NCBI GenBank assembly: GCA_031285575.1
Contig: JAITVX010000041.1
Span: 1 to 16,837, forward strand
Source of the DNA: Bacteroidales bacterium
GTDB taxonomy: Bacteria; Bacteroidota; Bacteroidia; Bacteroidales; VadinHA17
DNA: 16,837 bases
Direction of reading: 5' to 3'
In this document: in pieces, positions 1 to 6,273 of the stretch
Position numbering within the stretch: the first letter of the stretch is position 1
Layout of the letters: every line of letters begins with the position of its first letter
Notes under the pieces: generated by a model
What the model was told of the DNA's origin: nothing
Databases searched by the model: none
What the model saw: the letters and a program-made list of their open reading frames with translations, nothing else
Program-made: the position numbers and the translations under genes

Positions 1-1138
1 TGAAAGGTGATATGCTTTGCAATGCCCGCCCGCTTTACCCATGTGGCAATCGTGTGATTGATATGTTCGCCCGAAGTGATTGCGGGGAAAATGGATATGC
101 CGGCTTCCCTGCGCTCGCCGCACAGTTCCAGTGCCTGCGGCGAACTGACGACAAACCGAACACAAAGAACAAACTTGTTTGTACTTTGTTGAGGTGCGAA
201 GGAAGAAGACGAAGTCAAATGGGCATATAAACAACGCCTTTTGTTTTCTTTTGTCGAAATTCTATGCGCGGGTTTTCTGCATCGCCGGTGATTTCGCTCC
301 ATGCGAGTTTGGCAATATCAGAATAGCGCAAGCCTGTAGTGCCGAAAAAAGGGCGGTACGGCGGGCGTCCTCGCTGTTGCAGGGGGTGTTGGCGAGTTTC
401 TGCAACTCATCTTCGGGTGAGGTGTACACGCTTGCTTTCTTCACCTTTGATTGCCTTTATTTTGTGGCAGGGGTCAACTGCCAGAATTTCGTCTTTGTGG
501 GCGGTATGCAAAACGGTCTTGAAATGGGTCAGATAGAGTTTTTGCGTATTGGGCGAAAGCGCCTTGCCGCTGTTCATCGGCTCGGTTAAAAGATATTCGC
601 GGAACCGGTCATAAAACTGCTGGTTGAGGTCGCCGAAACGCACGGTTTTACCTTCTGTAAATGCTTCGAGCATACGCAGCAATACACCCCACTGGTTATG
701 GCAGGTTGTACCGACTGTCGAGCGGCGACGTTCTATCAGTTCCCGAATGTACTGTAAAAAATCAATGTCGGCTTTGTGGTCGGCATCCTGTTTTTGTGCG
801 TACAGTTCGGGGTACAAGGCGCGGTTATCGAAATCGGCTTGCTGCAACTGACAGAATTTTGCAGCGAATTTACAGGCTTCCTGATCAGTTTCGCTGCGAC
901 ACTGGATAACTCCTTCGGCATTGCGCTTGGGCTTGAAATTACCGCCGCGTGTGGGGCGTTCCTTATCCCAGACAGGGGTTGTGATAATCCGGTTTAAAGA
1001 AGTGAACTGTCGTTGAGGCTCGTTGGAATTTTCGACAAAAACAGGGTAAGCCTCTACAAGCAGGTAGTATTCGCTATTGCGGTAAGCGGATTTTTGCAGT
1101 TTGACCGTGCATTTTGTACGGTGATATTTTGGCTTCAT
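1..1138 (-). pseudogene. Tyrosine recombinase/integrase, broken and cut by the window's left edge
   Basis: The gene reads leftward from ATG at 1138. The first ~237 residues are continuous: an arm-binding-type N-terminal region, then a SAM-like core-binding domain at about residues 120-225. The catalytic domain is broken three times. Near 413 the frame slips just after the HLT of what should read HLTPEDELQKLAN. Near 345-350 it slips in a T-run just before FGTTGLRYSDIAKLAW, which holds the first catalytic Arg. After VVYMPI a 74 bp insertion (144-217) brings a stop at 215-217. Beyond it the protein resumes as SPQALELCGERR and runs to GIAKHITF at position 1, so the second catalytic block (HxxR and Tyr) lies outside the window. 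The fold resembles integrases of Bacteroidota conjugative and mobilizable elements. No intact product can be made. Which element it came from cannot be seen here. Confidence 0.88.
144..217. repeat. 74 bp insertion with an imperfect palindrome inside the integrase pseudogene
   Basis: Integrase coding resumes exactly if these bases are removed: ATT (Ile, 220-218) would join TCG (Ser, 143-141) to give MPI-SPQALELCG. The segment contains an inverted repeat with arms at 162-174 and 177-189. Twelve of 13 pairs match, with a two-base centre. The ends show only a short TGAC/GTCA symmetry, and no clear target duplication is visible. It could be a miniature palindromic repeat element or the footprint of a larger element. 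The exact boundaries are uncertain by a few bases. Confidence 0.6.
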
Positions 1139-1451
1139 TTTTGACTGTTATTTTACAATGTGATTACAAATATTCTGCAAATATGCGGTAAAGTTCGGTA
1201 ATATGCAAGTAAAATACAGTAAAAAATATTTTTATAAATTTAGTATATAGCTAATATATAGATTATTAGTAAATATTTGGTAATTGAAATTAGGTAGAGT
1301 AAGTTATAAATAAATATTTAAAAAATAGTGCAATAATTGTCTCGAAAATTTTGATTTTCATGTTTTAGTTTATCCATTAGTAACTATTATAAATTCTCTA
1401 AATAACATATATTTAAACTGGCATTTTCATCTTTTCCTATCCCATAGCAGG
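1139..1451. other. AT-rich intergenic stretch without recognisable gene
   Basis: Very AT-rich DNA upstream of the integrase start. I see no open frame of note, no tRNA-like structure and no terminator. A near-match to the Bacteroidota -7 element (CATATTTG on the minus strand, about 1178-1185) could have driven the integrase but does not meet the consensus. Confidence 0.5.
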
Positions 1452-1619
1452 GCAAAATACTGTCCCGGGTTCAATATTGCAATAAGTAATGCCAAACGTA
1501 TGCTGTTAGATATATTTCACGGCATCGGGCCTGAATACTTGCAAAGTTATCTCCATGAGTTTTGTTGTAAATTCAATTATAGATACTTTGGCCAGAATCT
1601 GTTCGACAGACTGGGATAG
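1452..1619 (+). pseudogene. IS1595-family transposase, 3' remnant
   Basis: This frame ends in TAG at 1617-1619. It contains IAISNAKRMLLDIFHGI (from 1476), then PEYLQSYLHEFCCKFNYR and YFGQNLFDRLG. The pattern ISN(A/L)K, a short basic/aromatic run, YLQxYLxEFCxxxNxRxxG and a closing FDRL matches the C-terminal end of IS1595-family DDE transposases as I know them. Nothing upstream encodes the DDE catalytic core, so only about the last 45-55 residues survive. No inverted terminal repeat is evident on either side. The remnant lies between the integrase scar and ribonuclease G, consistent with an old insertion zone. The left limit given is only where the frame stops looking meaningful. Confidence 0.7.
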
Positions 1620-1664
1620 CATCAGTATCCTGCAAAAATCAATTCAGGCAAAATAACGGATAAT

Positions 1665-1712
1665 CATTATGTTTTAATTTTCGTCCTGAAATATCGTTAC
1701 CTGTTGCAAAGA
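1665..1712 (+). pseudogene. Possible sliver of an IS200-like (Y1) transposase
   Basis: The plus-strand frame reads HYVLIFVLKYRYLLQR. This resembles the opening block of IS200/IS605 TnpA proteins (YHLVWVTKYRYKVL-type). The similarity covers about 14 residues and is not continued by the HUH or Tyr motifs, which would lie further downstream. It may be chance. It is listed because it sits directly beside another transposase remnant. Confidence 0.25.
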
Positions 1713-1782
1713 TGCGCATGGTATTCAGAAAAAAAACATCATCTCTTAGCACATACTTGTATTCCATGCATTTACCCTTAGA

Positions 1783-3342
1783 CTAAGCAAGGTCTATTTC
1801 GTTATCAAACCTGTCGAAAAAATGATATTCGAGCATGTGATACGAGGTTACGGCCTGCACTTTAAGGTTTATTCTGAATTTGATATTCCATTTTATACGG
1901 GTGGATATCAGTCCTTTTTTGAGAAATGCTGCAACAAAAGGGTGTGCATTTAGTATTATATTTTTTGTTTTTATTTTATCGACAATAAATTCAAGTGCCT
2001 TTTCCAGCTCATCAACAAACAGTATGGTAGGTTTGGTTTCGCCTGTTCCGAGGCATACCGGGCATTTTTCATTGGTTACAACACTCATCTCGGGCCTCAC
2101 ACGCTGCCGGGTAATTTGCATGATTCCGAACTTTGTCAATGGCAGAATACTGTGCCTTGCTCTGTCGGCACTCATAAACTCTTTCATCTTTTCATACAGC
2201 ATCTGCCTGTTTTCCGATGTCTGCATGTCGATGAAATCGACAACAATAATACCTCCCATGTCCCTAAGCCGCAACTGTCGTGCAATTTCGGCAGCGGCCT
2301 CCATGTTTACTTCAATGGCGTTTGACTCCTGGTTGTTTCCCGACCTCGACCGGTTGCCGCTGTTAACGTCAATAACGTGAAGTGCTTCTGTATGTTCTAT
2401 TATAAGGTATGCTCCGTGCTTAAACGGAACAGTCTTGCCAAAAAGAGCTTTAATCTGTCTGTTTACTCCAAAATGGTCGAAGATGGGAAGCGTTCCATTG
2501 TAAACCTTAACTATCTTTTCTTTTTCCGGAGCTATTTCCTTGATATATAACCTGATTTCTTCCGCCAGGGCTGCGTCGTTAACATGAATACCGGTAAATG
2601 TGGCGTTGAGCATGTCCCGAAGAATGGTCGATGTCCTGTTCATTTCGCCAATAAACATTCTCGGCAGTTTGGTCTCTTTTTTAAGTGAATAGAATGCTGA
2701 TTCCCATTTTTTCACAAGGTCGCGTAATTCTGTATCGAGCGCTGAAACCTTTTTCCCTTCGGCAACCGTCCTTACTATCACTCCGTAGTTTCTTGGTTTT
2801 ATGCTCTGTATTATTGTTCTGAGGCGTACTTTTTCTTCCGGGCTTTCTATTTTCGAGGATATTGAAATTTTGTCCGAGTATGGCATCAAAACAAGATTAC
2901 GCCCGGCTAACGATATTTCAGACGACAGCCTCGGCCCTTTTGTCGAGATAGGCTCTTTTGTTACCTGCACAATTACCGTTTGCCCCTGGGTAAGTACATC
3001 TGTTATTTTACCCGCTTTATCTATGTCGGGTTCCGGCTTGAATTTATATACCGAAGTCGCCTTTCCCTGCTTTTGCAGAGCCATTGTATAATACTTCTGA
3101 TGCGTCCTGAACTGTGCACCGAGATCGAGGTAATGAAGAAATGCGTCTTTTTCAGACCCTACATTTATAAATGCAGCATTCAACCCGGGCATAATCTTTC
3201 TTACTTTGCCCAAGTATATATCCCCCACCGAAAACTTAATGTTACGTTTCTCGCTGTTCAGTTCTACCAGCAACTTGTCGTCAAGTAAAGCTAATGATAC
3301 TTCCGAATCGCTAACATTAATGACTAAGTCTTTATTAACCAC
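1783..3342 (-). CDS. rng: Ribonuclease G (RNase E/G family)
   Basis: A 519-residue single-strand-specific endoribonuclease of the RNase E/G family, which acts in rRNA maturation and mRNA turnover. An S1-type RNA-binding domain lies near residues 36-125 (FSVGDIYLGKV, LNAAFINVG, KDAFLHYLDLG). The catalytic Mg-binding acidic residues fit D325 in HVIDVNSG and D369 in IIVVDFIDMQ. The Zn-link is CPVC at 427-430, followed by LGTG. The length and the absence of a long acidic C-terminal scaffold fit RNase G rather than RNase E. ATG at 3342 gives the usual VINVSDSEVSLALL opening. A minus-strand -7 element (TATGTTTG, 3396-3389) lies about 47 bases upstream, immediately downstream of the terminator hairpin at 3398-3433. 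It therefore seems to be transcribed separately from the two genes upstream. No convincing terminator is seen after the stop. Confidence 0.95.
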   Translation of the reverse strand: MVNKDLVINVSDSEVSLALLDDKLLVELNSEKRNIKFSVGDIYLGKVRKIMPGLNAAFINVGSEKDAFLHYLDLGAQFRTHQKYYTMALQKQGKATSVYKFKPEPDIDKAGKITDVLTQGQTVIVQVTKEPISTKGPRLSSEISLAGRNLVLMPYSDKISISSKIESPEEKVRLRTIIQSIKPRNYGVIVRTVAEGKKVSALDTELRDLVKKWESAFYSLKKETKLPRMFIGEMNRTSTILRDMLNATFTGIHVNDAALAEEIRLYIKEIAPEKEKIVKVYNGTLPIFDHFGVNRQIKALFGKTVPFKHGAYLIIEHTEALHVIDVNSGNRSRSGNNQESNAIEVNMEAAAEIARQLRLRDMGGIIVVDFIDMQTSENRQMLYEKMKEFMSADRARHSILPLTKFGIMQITRQRVRPEMSVVTNEKCPVCLGTGETKPTILFVDELEKALEFIVDKIKTKNIILNAHPFVAAFLKKGLISTRIKWNIKFRINLKVQAVTSYHMLEYHFFDRFDNEIDLA

Positions 3343-3388
3343 AATAATAAAATAATCGTAATAAGAATGCTAAACGCAATATTCCTTA

Positions 3389-3396
3389 CAAACATA
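3389..3396 (-). promoter_or_regulatory. Likely -7 element for rng
   Basis: The minus strand reads TATGTTTG, an exact match to the Bacteroidota TAnnTTTG box. It sits just past the terminator hairpin and leaves a leader of roughly 35-40 bases to the rng ATG. No clear -33 TTG was found; that region falls within the hairpin arms. Confidence 0.5.
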
Positions 3397-3397
3397 A

Positions 3398-3433
3398 AAT
3401 AAACCTAAAAGCCTTTTGGCCTTTAGGTTTATT
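3398..3433. terminator. Strong hairpin terminator, probably bidirectional
   Basis: The 16-base arms at 3398-3413 and 3418-3433 pair at 15 of 16 positions around a TTTT loop. A/T-rich flanks lie on both sides. It sits 27 bases past the stop of the 29-residue protein gene (minus strand) and directly before the rng -7 box. It therefore most likely ends the HU/small-protein transcript. Confidence 0.8.
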
Positions 3434-3460
3434 ATGAAACTAAATGACCATTAATCTAAT

Positions 3461-3550
3461 TTATTTCTTTTTATGCCTGTTCTTTCTCAAACGTTTTTTA
3501 CGTTTGTGCGTGGCCATTTTATGTCTTTTCCTTTTTTTACCGCTTGGCAT
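3461..3550 (-). CDS. 29-residue highly basic protein, probably ribosome-associated
   Basis: The frame ATG 3550 to TAA 3461 encodes MPSGKKRKRHKMATHKRKKR, then LRKNRHKKK. Of the 29 residues, 17 are Lys or Arg and three are His. This composition, and the spacing of the R-H-K clusters, resemble small ribosomal proteins of the bS22 / mS38 (AURKAIP1/COX24) type. I recall near-identical short proteins next to rng and an HU gene in other Bacteroidota; that is recollection, not a search. It starts 5 bases after the HU stop and shares its transcript, ending at the 3398-3433 hairpin. It is short enough to be missed by standard gene callers. A ribosome role is inferred from composition and neighbourhood. 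Existence as a real gene is well supported by the clean frame, tight spacing and terminator. Confidence 0.8.
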   Translation of the reverse strand: MPSGKKRKRHKMATHKRKKRLRKNRHKKK

Positions 3551-3555
3551 GTACG

Positions 3556-3843
3556 TTATTTTTTAACATTATTTTTTACATCTGTAATAAACGACTTAGC
3601 CGGTTTGAAAGCCGGAATATTGTGAGCAGGAATAATAATAGTAGTATTTTTCGATATATTCCTTGCCGTTTTCTTTGCTCTTTTCTTTACTATGAAGCTT
3701 CCGAAGCCTCTAAGATATACGTTGTTTCCCTTTACCATGCAATCTTTAACCGTATCCATAAAGGTTTCTACGGTAGTTTGCACAGTTAATTTTTCAATGC
3801 CGGTATTCCTGGCAATTTCATTAACAATGTCTGCTTTAGTCAT
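3556..3843 (-). CDS. HU/IHF-family DNA-binding protein
   Basis: A 95-residue histone-like nucleoid protein of about the usual length (90-100). It starts MTKADIVNEIARNTGI and carries the family core GFGSF at residues 46-50. Next come a basic RN at 61-62 and the beta-arm with the intercalating Pro region IIIPAHNIPAFKPAKSF at 69-85. Dimers bend DNA and organise the nucleoid. The arm tip TARNISKNTTI differs from the classic RNPRTGE, so target preference (HU-like or IHF-like) cannot be told from sequence alone. It is the first gene of a two-gene transcript with the 29-residue basic protein 5 bases downstream. A minus-strand -7 box (TATATTTG, 3909-3902) lies about 58 bases before the ATG. Confidence 0.93.
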   Translation of the reverse strand: MTKADIVNEIARNTGIEKLTVQTTVETFMDTVKDCMVKGNNVYLRGFGSFIVKKRAKKTARNISKNTTIIIPAHNIPAFKPAKSFITDVKNNVKK

Positions 3844-3901
3844 TTCCGTGAAGTTTAAATTTCAATAAATTATATCGTAAATAGTGTTTTTTAAAGTTTT
3901 G

Positions 3902-3909
3902 CAAATATA
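3902..3909 (-). promoter_or_regulatory. Likely -7 element for the HU gene
   Basis: The minus strand reads TATATTTG, an exact TAnnTTTG match about 58 bases before the HU start. A -33 TTG at the expected distance is not evident in the A/T-rich DNA upstream. Confidence 0.5.
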
Positions 3910-4350
3910 AAAATATTATTTATTTAAATAGAAACACTTACAGAATTATTTTTTCAATTTGTGATACTGCTGGGTTTTGATAAAAAATTGGAGATTTCTC
4001 TGTAAATATGATTGCAGGCGGTAACCAGATGTATAAAAATAATAATATGAAGCAATATATCAAGTAGATATTTAAATGTCCCATTTATTTATTTCATATC
4101 TAATGGTAAAACACCAACATTCAGCCAGACGTTTTCAGAGCTGCAAATAAATTTACTGTTTGCATCAGCCAATATTGGGCTTGGAAACTATCTGTATTTA
4201 TTAGACTTATAACCGAAGCACGGACTGCGAACTTAGCGAAGCTAAATATTGGAGTTCTATGATAACGGTGTTTTATAGCCAAACAGGGGAAACAATATTT
4301 CGTCTTGCAATAAAACGTTCTTTTTTAGTCGTTAGTAAACGATATACAGT
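3910..4350. other. Intergenic region between divergent genes
   Basis: About 440 bases between the HU promoter and the flippase promoter. I see no gene I can support. A small TTAGC-GAA-GCTAA hairpin lies around 4234-4246. A few short frames on both strands resemble nothing I recognise. The DNA is A/T-rich, and decayed mobile DNA is possible but not demonstrable. Confidence 0.4.
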
Positions 4351-4358
4351 TATATTTG
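4351..4358 (+). promoter_or_regulatory. Likely -7 element for the flippase-to-ybeY operon
   Basis: TATATTTG matches TAnnTTTG exactly and lies 15 bases before the GTG start at 4374. Transcription would begin near 4365 and leave a leader of about 10 bases. This element also argues against the TTG at 4356 as the start codon, because that TTG is part of the promoter box itself. Confidence 0.55.
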
Positions 4359-4373
4359 CATTTTATTTATCAG

Positions 4374-5864
4374 GTGAAAGAGGTTAAGAAGCTTGCAGGG
4401 CAAACACTGGTTTACGGTCTTGGCACTATTGTTCCGAGATTTCTGCACTATGCAGTGCTTACACCGTTCTATACAAGGATTTTTACCGATACGCGCGACT
4501 ATGGCGTTGTTACGGAGCTGTATTCGTGGATGGCAGTGTTGCTGGTTGTGCTGACTTACGGCATGGAAACCGGCTACTTCAGGTTTGTTCAGAACAGAGG
4601 CGAGTCGGAAAAGGTTTACAGCGCGGCGCTGATGAGCCTTTTTGTAACGTCGGTGTTTTTTATTGCGCTGGTAAATGTTTTTATAAGGCCTGTTTCGGCA
4701 GCCATGAACTATGGCGACAATCACGATTATATCAGAATGTTTGCGGTGATAGTGGCCGTTGACGCCTTTACGGCAATTCCGTTTGCGCGGCTGAGGAAGG
4801 AAAACAGACCGCTGCTTTTCAGCATTATCAAAATAGCCAATGTGATTATTACTATAGGACTGGTTGTTTTTCTGTTGAAAATTGCCCCTGTTATATACGA
4901 AAACAGCACGGGGTGGTTCAGGGAGTTTTACAACCCCGACTATAAGGTTGGCTACATTTTTGCAGCCAACCTGGTTTCGAGCCTTGTAACCATGGTTATG
5001 CTTATGCCGGTTATACTGAAGGCAAGGTTTCCGTTCGACACATCGCTGTGGAAAAGGGTTTTTACATATTCGCTGCCGCTTCTGCTTGCCGGACTGAGCG
5101 GGTCTGTTAATGATACTGTTGATAAAATACTTCTACGCAGGATGATTGGGCCGGAAGAGGGGCTGGCTGTGCTGGGCAGGTATGGTGCCGCCTGTAAGAT
5201 AGCCGTTCTGATGGCTTTATTCATACAGATGTACCGGTTTGCCGCTGAACCGTTTTTCTTTGAAAGGGCAAACCAGCGCGACGCCAGGCAGGCATACGCC
5301 TTTGTTATGAAGTATTTCATAATTGTGATGCTGATAATCTTTCTTGGTATAAACCTGTATATTTCGGTATTTCAATATATAATAGGAGCAAACTACCGCG
5401 ACGCACTTGCCGTGGTTCCTATTATCAGCATGGGGTATCTGCTATATGGCATTTATATTAACCACAGCGTGTGGTATAAAATTAACGACCTTACCCGCTA
5501 TGCCGTTTACATTACCATAACAGGAACAGCCATAACCATCGTCATAAACTGTCTGTTCATACCTGTATTTGGATACATGGCTTCGGCCTGGGCGCATGTA
5601 GTTTCATACGGGACAATGATTGTATTTTCGTTTCTGTTTGCCCGAAAACATTACAGGGTAAACTACGAAATGGGTAAAATGATTCCATATTTTATTATTG
5701 CAATTGCATTTACGATATTTGCCAATTGCATTAAATATAAAAATCTTGCTTTTGAACTTGCCGTTAATACATTGCTCATACTTGCTTTTATCGGTTACGC
5801 TCAATACAGGGATGGTTTCCTGACGTTAATATTCAGTAGAAATGAAAATAGAAATAATAAATAA
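4374..5864 (+). CDS. Polysaccharide flippase, MATE/MOP superfamily (Wzx-like)
   Basis: A polytopic inner-membrane protein of about 496 residues taken from GTG 4374. That start gives MKEVKKLAGQTLVYGLGTIV, the usual short basic lead into helix 1. The sequence is rich in hydrophobic segments (for example VLLVVLTYGM, SLFVTSVFFIALV, YFIIVMLIIFLGI, ITGTAITIVINCLFIPVFG, YFIIAIAFTIFA), about 12-14 helices as in the family. Early conserved features include PRFLHYAVLTPFYTRIF and the ETGYFRF block. Members move lipid-linked oligosaccharides across the cytoplasmic membrane for capsule, O-antigen or exopolysaccharide synthesis. The substrate cannot be read from sequence. No glycosyltransferases flank it, which fits the stand-alone core flippase linked to dut in Bacteroidota. 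Its 3' end overlaps dut by 23 bases. The coding strand is G/T-rich, unlike the genes near 13 kb. Confidence 0.9.
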   Translation: MKEVKKLAGQTLVYGLGTIVPRFLHYAVLTPFYTRIFTDTRDYGVVTELYSWMAVLLVVLTYGMETGYFRFVQNRGESEKVYSAALMSLFVTSVFFIALVNVFIRPVSAAMNYGDNHDYIRMFAVIVAVDAFTAIPFARLRKENRPLLFSIIKIANVIITIGLVVFLLKIAPVIYENSTGWFREFYNPDYKVGYIFAANLVSSLVTMVMLMPVILKARFPFDTSLWKRVFTYSLPLLLAGLSGSVNDTVDKILLRRMIGPEEGLAVLGRYGAACKIAVLMALFIQMYRFAAEPFFFERANQRDARQAYAFVMKYFIIVMLIIFLGINLYISVFQYIIGANYRDALAVVPIISMGYLLYGIYINHSVWYKINDLTRYAVYITITGTAITIVINCLFIPVFGYMASAWAHVVSYGTMIVFSFLFARKHYRVNYEMGKMIPYFIIAIAFTIFANCIKYKNLAFELAVNTLLILAFIGYAQYRDGFLTLIFSRNENRNNK

Positions 5865-6273
5865 ATCGAAGCACCCCCTTCCGTCATATTCAACGCCTCT
5901 TTCGGCCGGGCTCGACTTGAAGGCAAATATCGACGCTCCGGTTGTGTTGAAACCCCTGCAGCGGTCGCTGATAGGCACCGGTCTGTATATTGCCCTGCCC
6001 GAAGGCTATGAAGCGCAGATACGTCCCAGAAGCGGGCTTGCCATCAAGCACGGAATAACGGTTCTAAACTCGCCGGGAACAATAGACGCAGACTATAGAG
6101 GCGAAATATGCGTTATATTAATAAACCTTTCCGACAGAGACTTTACGATTAACGACGGTGACCGGATTTGCCAGATGGTTATAGCGTGTTATGAAAAAGT
6201 TGAACTGGCTGCGGTTGAAAGTTTGGAAACTACCGACCGGGGAGCCGGAGGATTTGGACATACGGGAAAATGA
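5842..6273 (+). CDS. dut: dUTP diphosphatase
   Basis: A 143-residue trimeric dUTPase. It hydrolyses dUTP to dUMP and pyrophosphate, keeping uracil out of DNA and feeding thymidylate synthesis. All five family motifs are present in order: AGLDLKA (22-28), RPRSGLAIKHG (61-71), SPGTIDADYRGEI (77-89, catalytic Asp likely D82), GDRICQMVI (106-114) and the Gly-rich C-terminal arm RGAGGFGHTG (133-142), which closes over the active site. Length is typical. The ATG lies inside the flippase gene (23-base overlap), and its TGA overlaps the ATG of the next gene (ATGA). It is therefore embedded in the envelope operon although its function is nucleotide housekeeping. Confidence 0.97.
   Translation: MKIEIINKSKHPLPSYSTPLSAGLDLKANIDAPVVLKPLQRSLIGTGLYIALPEGYEAQIRPRSGLAIKHGITVLNSPGTIDADYRGEICVILINLSDRDFTINDGDRICQMVIACYEKVELAAVESLETTDRGAGGFGHTGK

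Noticed and set aside
179..589. 136-residue plus-strand frame across the integrase
   Set aside because: It is antisense to readable integrase sequence and has no recognisable motif.
1880..2380. 166-residue plus-strand frame opposite rng
   Set aside because: It is the antisense of a strongly conserved RNase G region including the Zn-link. Its hydrophobic look comes from the reverse complement.
3910..4350. tRNA or riboswitch between the HU gene and the flippase
   Set aside because: No cloverleaf, T-loop signature or familiar aptamer core could be found, only A/T-rich DNA and one tiny hairpin.
4356..4373. TTG at 4356 as start of the flippase
   Set aside because: The TTG is part of the TATATTTG promoter box. 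GTG 4374 gives the usual N-terminus of the family.
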